From Fischerella sp. JS2 (lineage in GTDB: Bacteria > Cyanobacteriota > Cyanobacteriia > Cyanobacteriales > Nostocaceae), in contig NZ_CP135918.1 of NCBI RefSeq assembly GCF_032393985.1, positions 4,713,724 to 4,777,723 of the forward strand: a stretch of 64,000 nucleotides of DNA, in the 5' to 3' direction. Below the pieces are notes generated by a model. It worked only from the letters and a program-made list of their open reading frames with translations, made no database searches and had not been told where the DNA came from. Positions 35,851 to 43,230 of the stretch are shown here, piece after piece. Made by a program: the position numbers and the translations under genes. Each line of letters begins with the position of its first letter. The first letter of the stretch is position 1.

Positions 35851-36235
35851 TATATCTGTTTGGATCAGCGTCTTCCGTGATCGCAGTGGTCAAGTTCGTC
35901 AGCAACTCGAAACCCTGATTGCTAATCGAGAAGTAATACTCTCCCGATTTACTCAGCTGGAACTGCTTCAAGGTAGCTTGAACGAGCAAGAATGGAGTCT
36001 CCTCTCTACGTACCTAGAAACACAAGATGACGTTGAACTTACAGATCAGTCTTGGCAAGCAGCAGCCCACATCTACTTTGACCTGCGCCGTCAAGGGCTT
36101 ACCGTTCGCAGTCCAATCGACTGCTGCATTGCTCAAGTTGCGCTAGAAAACAATTTACTTTTGGTTCACAATGATCGCGACTTTGAAACTATTGTCCAAG
36201 TCCGACCTCTCCAGAGCCTTCGCTTTCAACCTTAA
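35837..36235 (+). CDS. vapC: VapC-type PIN-domain toxin
   Basis: 132 residues from the ATG at 35837. PIN acidic residues are visible: Asp5 in LLIDISVW, Glu in TQLELLQG, Asp in SPIDCCIA and the HNDRDF pair near the C-terminus. PIN toxins cleave RNA, often tRNA, and are neutralised by VapB. All four catalytic positions are kept, although the antitoxin frame upstream is interrupted. The start matches VapC length; the open frame upstream is a shadow of vapB. Confidence 0.88.
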   Translation: MLLIDISVWISVFRDRSGQVRQQLETLIANREVILSRFTQLELLQGSLNEQEWSLLSTYLETQDDVELTDQSWQAAAHIYFDLRRQGLTVRSPIDCCIAQVALENNLLLVHNDRDFETIVQVRPLQSLRFQP

Positions 36236-36315
36236 ATTCTCTTCGTACTTGAAGGTAATCTATGGGGTAAGCCAGCTAATCGGGTCGAGGAGAGCATTTA
36301 ACTCCCCCCTCCCAC

Positions 36316-36349
36316 ACCACCCATCGTGCGGGTCCGCAATGGGCGGTTC
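36316..36349 (-). ncRNA. Group II intron domain V
   Basis: Minus-strand hairpin beginning GAACCGCCCAT: a 9-bp lower stem (ACCGCCCAT / ATGGGTGGT), a 2-nt CG bulge, a 4-bp upper stem (TGCG / CGCA) and a 4-nt loop. The length (34 nt) and shape are those of the catalytic domain V. Confidence 0.85.
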
Positions 36350-36376
36350 ATGAAGACGCGCAAACAACACTGATAG

Positions 36377-37714
36377 TTAAGCGTATCCTTGAACTTTCAT
36401 CCAAAGATTCCGAATTGATAACAATCCCTGTTGTTCCAACCATTCATTGGTCATTCCCGTTTGCGTCGCTAACGTTTTCGACAACCGCCAATAACCTTTG
36501 CGGCTAATGCCGGTCAAAATTGCATGACGCTTACTTGTCCCCAGTTTGAGCAAGTTAGCAATGCGGGTTCTCGGTCTGCGCCACTGCTTCCAATAGCACA
36601 TGCGAATCCTTCGCCTTAACCAACCATCTAGCTCTTCAATCGGGGTGTAGTGCTGGGAAATGCCAAAGTAGTTCATCCACCCGCGCAAGTATCGGTTCAA
36701 TCGCTCGAATCGCTCTGCCATAGAAACGCCCCAACTGCGTGACGTTAAGCCGCGCAATCGATGTTTGAACGCTTGCATGGCAATGTCAGAGGCGAAGATG
36801 CGAATCCCTCGGAACGTAAATCCCAGGTAATTCAGATCCTCGATCTTGACCACTCGGCTCTTTTCCCGATTAACCTTCAACTTGAGGACTTGTGTGAGGT
36901 AACGGCTGATTTTCACCATCACCCGTTTCCCTGCCCGTCTACTTTTGACCAGAATGACTAGGTCATCTACATAGCGAACAAAGCGATGCCCTCTTGCTTC
37001 GAGTTCCTTGTCCAAGTCGTCCAATAAGACATTGGAAAACAAAGGTGAAAGTGGAGAGCCTTGCGGCGTCCCCCATTCGGTCGGTTCAACGGTGCTTCCG
37101 ACCAAAACTCCGGCTCGCAGGTAACGACCGATTAACCGCAATAGCACTTTATCAGCTACTTTACGGGCGATCCGGGACATCAAGACATCGTGGTTGACAG
37201 TATCAAAGAATTTTTCCAGATCCAGATCCACCGCGATGCGGTATCCCGATTTGAGGATCGTTTTCACCTGTCGGATTGCTCCGTGAGCCGAACGATTCGG
37301 GCGGCACCCATAGCTTGAGTCAGAAAACTCTGGCTCAAAGATGGGCGATAGTACTTGGAGGATGGCTTGCTGGATTACCCGGTCTACGACACAAGGGACA
37401 CCTAGCTTTCTTTCTCCCTTGCCCTGGGGCTTGGGAATGACCACCCGCCTGACAGGGCGAGGTTGGTAACTGCCATCGAGTAGGGATTGGCGAATCTCAC
37501 TCCAATGTTCTCTGGCATAAGCTGGAAAATCCTCTAGGCTCATCCCGTCACTGCCGGGGGCACCCTGGTTGGACTTCACCCTTGCCCATGCCCGCTTGAC
37601 ATTGTCGCGCTCTAAGATTCGCGCCATCAGGTTATCTAAGGCTGGTTCTCTGTCATCACGCCAAACCCGATCTCCCCCGTCCGGGTTCATCAATGGGCTT
37701 GAGTTGTTCATCAC
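36377..37714 (-). CDS. ltrA: Group II intron-encoded reverse transcriptase/maturase
   Basis: 445 residues. RT blocks present: GKGERKLGVPCVVDRV (about 98-113), YGCRPNRSAHGAI, DLDLEKFFD (163-171), GTPQGSPLSPL (215-225) and RYVDD (247-251) with the catalytic Asp pair. A maturase X domain and a basic tail follow. No HNH endonuclease domain is present, which fits class C. It splices the intron RNA and copies it into DNA. The host intron lies inside a possible attC-type site, opposite in orientation to the neighbouring cassette-like genes. Confidence 0.95.
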   Translation of the reverse strand: MMNNSSPLMNPDGGDRVWRDDREPALDNLMARILERDNVKRAWARVKSNQGAPGSDGMSLEDFPAYAREHWSEIRQSLLDGSYQPRPVRRVVIPKPQGKGERKLGVPCVVDRVIQQAILQVLSPIFEPEFSDSSYGCRPNRSAHGAIRQVKTILKSGYRIAVDLDLEKFFDTVNHDVLMSRIARKVADKVLLRLIGRYLRAGVLVGSTVEPTEWGTPQGSPLSPLFSNVLLDDLDKELEARGHRFVRYVDDLVILVKSRRAGKRVMVKISRYLTQVLKLKVNREKSRVVKIEDLNYLGFTFRGIRIFASDIAMQAFKHRLRGLTSRSWGVSMAERFERLNRYLRGWMNYFGISQHYTPIEELDGWLRRRIRMCYWKQWRRPRTRIANLLKLGTSKRHAILTGISRKGYWRLSKTLATQTGMTNEWLEQQGLLSIRNLWMKVQGYA

Positions 37715-38500
37715 TCCTCCTTAGTTCGTTCATGTTCAGCCCTTCATCCCAGTGGGACTACTATGGCTTCTGCTGACTTCTGGCGGGCTTAACATCGGGG
37801 TTTCCCCCAAATGTGCTGTTCTTGCTGCCTTAGGGTTCTGTGGCTCCCTAGCCGTTTCCAGCTAGACCTCAATCAGACTCCCATCGCAGTGAGAACCGCA
37901 ACCCGACAGACCTCCCCGGATAAGAGTGTGAACTGTCTCTGCACAACCGCGTCATTTACTGTGTTCCCTGAACCAGAGGGCTTCGTTGTGTTGTGCCAAC
38001 TCGCCCCAGGACTGTCTCAGCCTTCTATGACGTTTCTGTTCGTCGGCTTGCAGATTTGCCGCTGGCTTCCTTCAGACCCTTCCTCACAGAAGTGCCCTTG
38101 CCTTAAGCTAGGAGTTGTCGTCACTCGGCTCCAAGACTTTCGAGCATTTGGACGCTGGTTCTCCTCCAGGGGACTTTCACCCCATTAGTTCACGCCCATG
38201 CCGGGCGTACACACTGCGTTGGTGCGGACGGTACAGAGGTTATCGGTAGGTGTTCGAGCTTGTCTGCCGCCGCACAACTGTGCCGTTAGCCTTCTATAAG
38301 TTATCTGTCGGAAGATGGTTGAGAGGCTTGTTGGGGGGATGCAATCATTACTCCTTGAGCAGGGCTGTAAAGGCACTTCATTTCTTCTCCGACTACTGGG
38401 TGCTGATGCTATTGATTTTACTTTGTTAGCCTATAGAAATTGTCTACTATTGTTAACATTCTAGTTTCATATAAGCAGCTATTAGAAGCAAATTCTCGCT

Positions 38501-38797
38501 ATGCAATCTTTGCTCTTGCGAAACTTAAAATTCACTATTCCAACAGCCCTAGTATTCTTAGCTCTTGGATACATTATTAGTATACCGATGAGCTTTTATC
38601 TCGATGCTTATGCAGCAAAATGGCAATTCAATCTCGACCATTCGGGTCTACGTATTGAAACGGAAAGGCTTGATACTCTTAGAAAATTTCAGACTACGGT
38701 AGCTCTTGGAAGTGCAATTTTGGGAGTTGTAGTAGCTCAAACAACTTTCGCTATGTGCATATTTGTTGAAAAAGATGATTATAAAAGCGAAGGCTAA
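38501..38797 (+). CDS. Small membrane protein (cassette-like gene)
   Basis: 98 residues with two hydrophobic helices (about 10-32, PTALVFLALGYIISIPMSFY; about 68-88, TTVALGSAILGVVVAQTTFA). No family is recognised. Its TAA stop (38795-38797) is embedded in the left GGCTAAC box of an attC-like site, as is typical of integron cassettes. A GTTAGCC box lies at 38425-38431 just upstream, in keeping with a preceding site end. No HIP1 sites. Confidence 0.55.
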   Translation: MQSLLLRNLKFTIPTALVFLALGYIISIPMSFYLDAYAAKWQFNLDHSGLRIETERLDTLRKFQTTVALGSAILGVVVAQTTFAMCIFVEKDDYKSEG

Positions 38798-38878
38798 CCA
38801 CCCTGCTGGAGCGAACTGACAAGAAATCTTAGTCAAGTTGCGAGTATTATTTGCAGCCGCTCAAGCGAATCGTTAGCT
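38792..38878 (+). other. attC-like integron recombination site
   Basis: Outer boxes GGCTAAC (38792-38798) and GTTAGCT (38872-38878) are inverted. Inner arms GCTGGAGCGAACTG and CAGCCGCTCAAGC are complementary except for an unpaired base, like the extrahelical G of attC. Total length 87 bp. It sits between two short genes in the same orientation, with the stop of one inside the left box. Sequence only; folding was not computed. Confidence 0.6.
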
Positions 38879-38933
38879 TGCTGCGCGTAGTTTGACGAAA
38901 GTTGCGGCATTTTATCAGAATTTAATGCACGAC

Positions 38934-39506
38934 ATGAAAACTCAGTATTACACCGCATCCAGCCTTGATGGATTTATCGCTGATTCAAACAATTCACTCG
39001 ATTGGCTTTTACAATTAGGCAACGTGTCGGAAACCAGCTATCCGCAGTTCTTTAGCGAAGTCGGTGCTATCGCTATGGGTTCAACAACTTATGAGTGGAT
39101 TTTGAACCATCATAAAATTGAACATGGAGAATACCCGAAAACATGGGTCTATCAGCAACCTACATGGGTTTTCAGTTCACGTACTCTGCCGACGATTGAC
39201 GGTGCGAATGTTCATTTCGTCAAAGGCGATGTTCAGCCTGTTCACGCAGAAATGGCAAAAGTTGCGGGCGATAAAAACATTTGGCTGGTCGGCGGGGGCG
39301 ACTTGGCGGGTCAGTTTTTCGATGCGGATTTATTGGACGAAATAATTGTGACGATTGCTTCCGTCACTCTTGGCAGTGGCGCGCCCTTGCTGCCGCGCGT
39401 CATCACGACTCCGCCTCTCAAATTGCTATCTGCCACAACTTATGGAACAGCTTTCGCAGAATTGCGCTATGAGATTTGCAGATCAAAAGCATCAACAGCA
39501 AGCTAA
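38934..39506 (+). CDS. RibD C-terminal / dihydrofolate-reductase-fold protein (cassette-like)
   Basis: 190 residues from the MKTQYYTASSLDGFIA methionine, the standard start for this group; a TTG at 38892 and an ATG at 38925 are alternatives. Domain features: LDWLLQLG, GSTTYEWIL (about residues 46-54) and IWLVGGGDLAGQFF, which forms the NADPH site. These small reductase-like proteins are frequent integron cassettes of unknown substrate; resistance is not implied. It begins ~56 bases after the right attC box. A possible truncated attC arm (GCCGCTCAATC) follows at about 39517. Confidence 0.8.
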   Translation: MKTQYYTASSLDGFIADSNNSLDWLLQLGNVSETSYPQFFSEVGAIAMGSTTYEWILNHHKIEHGEYPKTWVYQQPTWVFSSRTLPTIDGANVHFVKGDVQPVHAEMAKVAGDKNIWLVGGGDLAGQFFDADLLDEIIVTIASVTLGSGAPLLPRVITTPPLKLLSATTYGTAFAELRYEICRSKASTAS

Positions 39507-39571
39507 TAGTATAGTTATGCCGCTCAATCTTGGTGGGGACAGTAGCCTGAAAGTTATTTATGAGCATTCGG

Positions 39572-39596
39572 AACCCTAACAATAGGGTTTTGTATT
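39572..39596 (+). terminator. Hairpin with T-rich tail
   Basis: A 7-bp stem AACCCTA / TAGGGTT with a 4-base loop followed by TTGTATTATTT. It ends the plus-strand RibD-like gene about 65 bases after its stop. Confidence 0.6.
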
Positions 39597-39644
39597 ATTT
39601 TGTAGCATGTCCACAAAGTTTACAGATTGTTGTTGCGATCGCCG

Positions 39645-39875
39645 ATGAACCAGCAAACTTATCTAAAAGTGTCCTTCGTCTGGGAAGAGCCGAAACCGTT
39701 GATTAAAGTTTTACCCCGATTAATTTTTGAGCCAGTCAAAGCAAAGCGAGATAATCAGTTAATTTCGGTTGTTGCGCGTGTCATGCGAGAGTCTACAAAA
39801 CTAGGCTACAGCTTACAATCGCAACAATGCGCGATCGCTCATAAAGGAGTCCAGATATCAGCAAACTACCTGTAA
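39645..39875 (+). CDS. Small hypothetical protein in the island
   Basis: 76 residues from an ATG at 39645. A clear basic/hydrophobic pattern (PKPLIKVLPRLIFEPVKAKR and ISVVARVMRESTKLGYSL) suggests a real fold, but I do not recognise it. The last ten residues read through a HIP1 site and may be frayed. Immediately downstream lies a remnant of a RelE-like toxin, so it might be part of a broken toxin-antitoxin or phage-type locus. Confidence 0.4.
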   Translation: MNQQTYLKVSFVWEEPKPLIKVLPRLIFEPVKAKRDNQLISVVARVMRESTKLGYSLQSQQCAIAHKGVQISANYL

Positions 39876-39898
39876 GCGATCGCCTTACACTTAGTTAA

Positions 39899-39973
39899 CT
39901 ATATTCGATTTACTTCACAGAGGATGGGAATGCTGTGTTTGTAGATCTTGGTAGTCATGACGAAGTATATTAG
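39899..39973 (+). pseudogene. C-terminal remnant of a RelE/ParE-superfamily toxin
   Basis: Reads LYSIYFTEDGNAVFVDLGSH then DEVY and a TAG. This ending (strand with YFTEDG, VDLGSHDEVY) is typical of HigB/RelE-type toxins. A stop and shifted frame lie immediately upstream, so only ~24 residues remain. The neighbouring IEIPTNLYKQ frame may be the leftover antitoxin. Confidence 0.5.
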
Positions 39974-40057
39974 GTAATAGAAATTCCAACGAATTTATAT
40001 AAACAAGTGATAGCGATCGCTCACATAATAAATACTAGCTTCTGCCCAAAGAACAAT

Positions 40058-40084
40058 AAGCGATCGCCCGATTGAAAATCTCAG
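40058..40084. repeat. AAGCGATCGCCC repeat, copy 1
   Basis: AAGCGATCGCCCGATTGAAA then ATCTCAG. A copy with two changes lies at 41180-41206. The two lie on either side of the nitrilase and HicB remnants, in direct orientation. Confidence 0.5.
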
Positions 40085-40211
40085 AAGCTCAAAAACTTTA
40101 TGCCTGTTAGAGCATTAACCCTAGAATGAATGGAGTATTTTATCCTTAGTTCAAGGTTAATTGAATCTGCTAAATGTTGTCGTTAGTGGCAATTTAAAAA
40201 AGGCAACAAAA

Positions 40212-40966
40212 ATGAAAATTTGTACAGCACAGACAAGACCTATCAAAGGTAACATTCAAAGTAATATTGATAATCACAAAAAATTAATTGATTTGGCCAT
40301 TTCCAATCGAGCAGACATAGTTATTTTTCCAGAACTATCGTTAACGGGATATGAACCGAAACTATCAAAAGAATTAGCGACTAATCAAGACGATAGTAGG
40401 TTTGACGATTTCCAAAAAACCAGTGATGCCAAGCAGATAACAATTGGAGTTGGAGTGCCAACAAAAAGTAATACAGGCATCTGCATTAGTATGGTTATTT
40501 TTCAGCCATATAAAGCAAAACAAACGTATTCAAAGCAGTATTTACACCCTGATGAAGAGGAATTTTTTATTAGCGGACAAAGCTTTACTGGTTTAAAAGT
40601 TAACAAAACCAACATTGCACTTGCAATTTGTTATGAATTATCAGTTCATGAGCATTCGGAGAACGCTTTTAAAAGTGGGGCAGAAATTTATATTGCAAGT
40701 GTGGCAAAATTTGTGAATGGAGTTGACAAAGCAATTAACAGGTTATCCGAGATTGCTAATAAATATTCAATGCAGTATTAATGTCAAACTGCGTTGGACA
40801 ATCTGATGGTTATGAATGTGCAGGAAAAACATCAATTTGGAATAACAAAGGCTTATTGGTAGGACAACTAAATGACAAAGATGAAGGAATACTAATGATC
40901 GACACTGACACACAAGAAGTAATTGAAAACAATGTAACCTGTAGGCGATTGCCTTTGAAACCTTGA
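40212..40966 (+). pseudogene. Nitrilase-family carbon-nitrogen hydrolase, frameshifted
   Basis: The first part (40212-40781) starts MKICTAQTRPIKG and keeps all three catalytic residues: Glu in PELSLTGYEP, Lys in YSKQYLHPDEE and Cys in AICYELS. A TAA at 40779 ends that frame; the remainder (SNCVGQSDGYECAGK to the stop at 40966) follows in the next frame, starting with an ATG that overlaps it. One missing base near 40768-40775 would join them. Whole length then fits the family (about 250 residues). The true substrate is unknown; sequencing error is not excluded. Confidence 0.75.
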
Positions 40967-41011
40967 GATTATCAATTAACTGATAATTGTAAGGATGTGA
41001 GGCGATGATTC

Positions 41012-41107
41012 ATGAGTCGATACAGCATGATAATTCAATGGTCTAATGGTCTGACGAAGATCAGCTTTTCCTGGTTAGGATTCCAGAGTTTGCTGATCGC
41101 TTTGTTA
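41012..41107 (+). pseudogene. HicB-type antitoxin remnant, disrupted by an 8-bp tandem duplication
   Basis: The start MSRYSMIIQWS is typical of HicB antitoxins. After it, an exact duplication of AATGGTCT (41037-41044 and 41045-41052) shifts the frame. Removing one copy restores DEDQLFLVRIPEFADRFV, the standard HicB fold. After this the sequence degrades. No HicA partner was found. Confidence 0.6.
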
Positions 41108-41250
41108 TAGCTATAGATGAGCGATCGCGCATGAGTGCGATCGCTTACTATAAAGTCCAAATACTAGCAAAATAACTGGAAGCGATCGCCCAATTGAAAA
41201 ACTCAGGTGCTAATGAGCAAGATGCGATCGCTACTTTTTTTGCTAAATTT
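41108..41250. other. Degenerate sequence with HIP1 sites
   Basis: Four HIP1-like motifs lie within ~130 bases. A short frame here (YKVQILAK and LEAIAQLKNSGANEQDAIAT, with a stop between) could be decayed coding DNA. It contains the second AAGCGATCGCCC copy at 41180-41206. No intact gene. Confidence 0.35.
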
Positions 41251-41545
41251 TCGTGAAAGTGCGAGTGATAGAAGTTATATCAAGTTCGGTTAATCACTTA
41301 GAATAAAAAACCTCACAAGAACAGCCCCTTCACCCCTAATCCCCACTCCCTTAGGGGAGTGGGGCCCCCGAGTTCCCCAGAGGGGACCCCCCCATCCCCT
41401 CTCCTTGCTAAGGAGAGGGGTGCCGAAGGCGGGGTGAGGTAAAAGGGAATTGTAAGTAATCATGCGAACTTGATATTAATGAAAAATTGAAGCGGATAGG
41501 TTTGTTGATGAAGGGTCTAAAGCAGTAGAATCTCTGTTCTCAAAA
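41251..41545 (+). repeat. Direct repeat: tex 3' end, right copy, split by a MITE
   Basis: 41251-41277 matches tex from 34398 and the match resumes at 41476 through about 41545, past the former stop codon. The two pieces together reproduce the tex tail with scattered substitutions. The 198-bp insertion between them is the element at 41278-41475. Its orientation is the same as tex. Confidence 0.75.
41278..41475. mobile_element. MITE with TATCAAGTTCG inverted ends and TTA target duplication
   Basis: Ends TATCAAGTTCG (41278-41288) and CGAACTTGATA (41465-41475) are perfectly inverted, and similarity continues inward (GGTTAATCACTT versus the complement of the right end). TTA precedes and follows the element (41275-41277, 41476-41478), as a 3-bp target duplication. 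The tex copy shows the empty site. The body is a C/G-rich array with a hairpin and no coding frame. Confidence 0.8.
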
Positions 41546-41609
41546 TCAAGCCTACTGGTAGATAGGAGCCATGATAACTGCTAATTATGACACAATGAGC
41601 GTTGATGAG

Positions 41610-42285
41610 TTAAGACAACATGTATTTTGTAGCGGAAAGCTGGGCAACCATCTGTGCACGAGATGAAACTTCAAGCTTACGAAACATTCGCTTGAGAGCT
41701 TGCTTAACTGAATTCTCAGTAATCCAAAGTTCATTCCCAATTTCTGCGTTGGTTCGTCCCAAAGCAACTAATTCAGCTATTTGCAATTCACGAGGCGTTA
41801 AGCAATCTGTTTTGAACCGTTGGTATTGAAATCGTACTGTTGCAGCCCAAACTGACAAGTGCAAACAGACTGCACTCAAATCGGCTAGATTTTGTGAATC
41901 AAAGGCAGGCATTGACTGTTGGCGTGTGCAACCCACAACACCTATTAATTGACCACTGCTGATGATCGGTCCTGCCATCACATGCCAATGATCTGGTCGA
42001 GGACAAATCATTGTCCAAACCTTGGGTGATGTTACCAATGCCTCGTGAACAGGAGCATGACGCTCTACGAGATAACGCACAACCGGATATACGTTCGATA
42101 GATAGCCCAATTTGCAGTGTTTTTTGAAGATTACGATCTGCTAAAGACAGTTGATCGAAGAAAAAAATACCCCATCGCTTTGCCGCAAAATACTCACCAA
42201 TTTTCGGTACGATGCGCGATCGCAGGTCTTGTTCATCCTTGAGGTGGTTGATGGCTTCAAATAAAAGCTGCAAGGAACTGGTCAT
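41610..42285 (-). pseudogene. GAF-LuxR transcriptional regulator, frameshifted
   Basis: The N-terminal half (from 42285, MTSSLQLLFEAINHLKDEQD) is a GAF-like sensor and the C-terminal half ends in a LuxR HTH (LTPRELQIAELVALGRTNAE, ENSVKQALKRMFRKL). They lie in different frames with the break somewhere in 42085-42125, near an ATAT or a six-T run. A single-base change would restore ~225 residues. It is divergent from the rhodanese gene and may have regulated it. Sequencing error is possible. Confidence 0.75.
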
Positions 42286-42380
42286 TGTCGCGATGGCAAA
42301 AAGTGTACTTGATCGAGGACTGGGCGCAGGAAACTGCCTCTTTTAATCTTAGCTGTAGTGCTAATGACAGGAGAAAACCG

Positions 42381-43217
42381 ATGTCCCAATATGCTCACCC
42401 TGAAGTTTTGGTCGATACGCAATGGCTGATGGATCACCTCAACGATCCGATGGTGCCTGTGGTTGAAGTCGATATGAGTCCAGAACCCTACAAAGATGCT
42501 CATATTCCTGGTGCAATTTTCTGGAATATCTTTGCGGATCTACTTATGCCCGACCTCCGCATGAATCTAGAGCAAGTTGCCATTGAGAAACTGATGTCGC
42601 GATCGGGAATTTCTCAGGAAACGACTGTGATTGTCTATGGCAGTTACCCCGGCACAGGAGCCTGGATATTTTGGCTTTTGCAACTTTTTGGACATGAGAG
42701 AGTGTATGTCCTCAATGGTGGACATCAGAAATGGGTGGCGGAAGGTCGTCCAGTGACATCAGAGTTGTCAAGCTTCGCACCTACTCAGTACCATGCAATA
42801 TCTTTTGATCCCAATTTGCGAGTTCTACAGGCAGAGGTTCAGACATCTCTGGGGCGCTCGGATTGCGTGTTGTTAGATGTCCGTACTCTTCAAGAGTACC
42901 GTGGCGAAGTATTTATGATCAAGCCACCAGAAGGGTCGGAACGTGGGGGACATATCCCAGGTGCTGTGCATCTTGAGCATACTCTCACGCTGAATGAAGA
43001 TGGCACGTTTAAGTCAGTAGAAGAGTTACGCACTCTCTATGGCAGCCGAGGCATTACAGCTGATAAAGAAGTATTTCCTTACTGTGCCATTGGTGGACGA
43101 TCTGCATATATCTGGTTTGTTTTGAAGTATTTACTCGGCTATCCCAACGTGCGAAATTATGATGGATCGTGGAATGAGTGGAGCCGTCTACCTCATGCAC
43201 TGATTGATCAAGGTTAA
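42381..43217 (+). CDS. Rhodanese-type sulfurtransferase
   Basis: 278 residues from the ATG at 42381, which has AGGAGA upstream; the open frame to 42285 is not needed. Two rhodanese domains: an inactive N-terminal domain (about 1-130) and a catalytic C-terminal one with the cysteine at about residue 235 in PYCAIGGRSAY. It transfers sulfane sulfur from thiosulfate or related donors; the active-site loop (CAIGGRS) is close to the thiosulfate form. It probably shares a transcript with the ABM-domain gene 13 bases later, and a LuxR-like gene is divergent. Confidence 0.88.
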   Translation: MSQYAHPEVLVDTQWLMDHLNDPMVPVVEVDMSPEPYKDAHIPGAIFWNIFADLLMPDLRMNLEQVAIEKLMSRSGISQETTVIVYGSYPGTGAWIFWLLQLFGHERVYVLNGGHQKWVAEGRPVTSELSSFAPTQYHAISFDPNLRVLQAEVQTSLGRSDCVLLDVRTLQEYRGEVFMIKPPEGSERGGHIPGAVHLEHTLTLNEDGTFKSVEELRTLYGSRGITADKEVFPYCAIGGRSAYIWFVLKYLLGYPNVRNYDGSWNEWSRLPHALIDQG

Positions 43218-43230
43218 ATCATTTCAGCCT

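Larger units (their letters stand above)
36279..38275 (-). mobile_element. Group II intron, class C-like
   Basis: About 2.0 kb. The 5' end is placed at GTGCGGCGGCAGACAAG (reading down from 38275) and the 3' end at CCCGAT (36279). A 34-nt domain V is at 36316-36349 and the maturase ORF at 36377-37714. The domain V carries a CGC in the catalytic triad position, as in class C introns. Flanking exons joined on the minus strand read CACAGTT / TAGCTGG, close to the TTGTT/T target reported for group IIC-attC introns. Ends are assigned from consensus. Confidence 0.75.
39876..40211. other. Degenerate intergenic stretch with gene remnants
   Basis: Contains the RelE-like remnant, then a frame with IEIPTNLYKQVIAIA (about 39977-40024) resembling an antitoxin N-terminus that soon breaks, plus HIP1 sites and the repeat at 40058-40084. 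A CGTTAGTG box lies just before the nitrilase remnant at 40181-40188. Confidence 0.4.

Noticed and set aside
35720-35989. 89-codon antisense frame over vapBC
   Set aside because: It mirrors the vapBC coding frames on the other strand and has no independent support.
38185-38376. 63-codon minus-strand frame at the intron 5' end
   Set aside because: It spans the intron boundary and lies in structured intron RNA, so it is unlikely to be coding.
40781-40966. Separate 61-residue gene after the nitrilase fragment
   Set aside because: Its sequence continues the nitrilase family C-terminus, so a frameshift explains it better.
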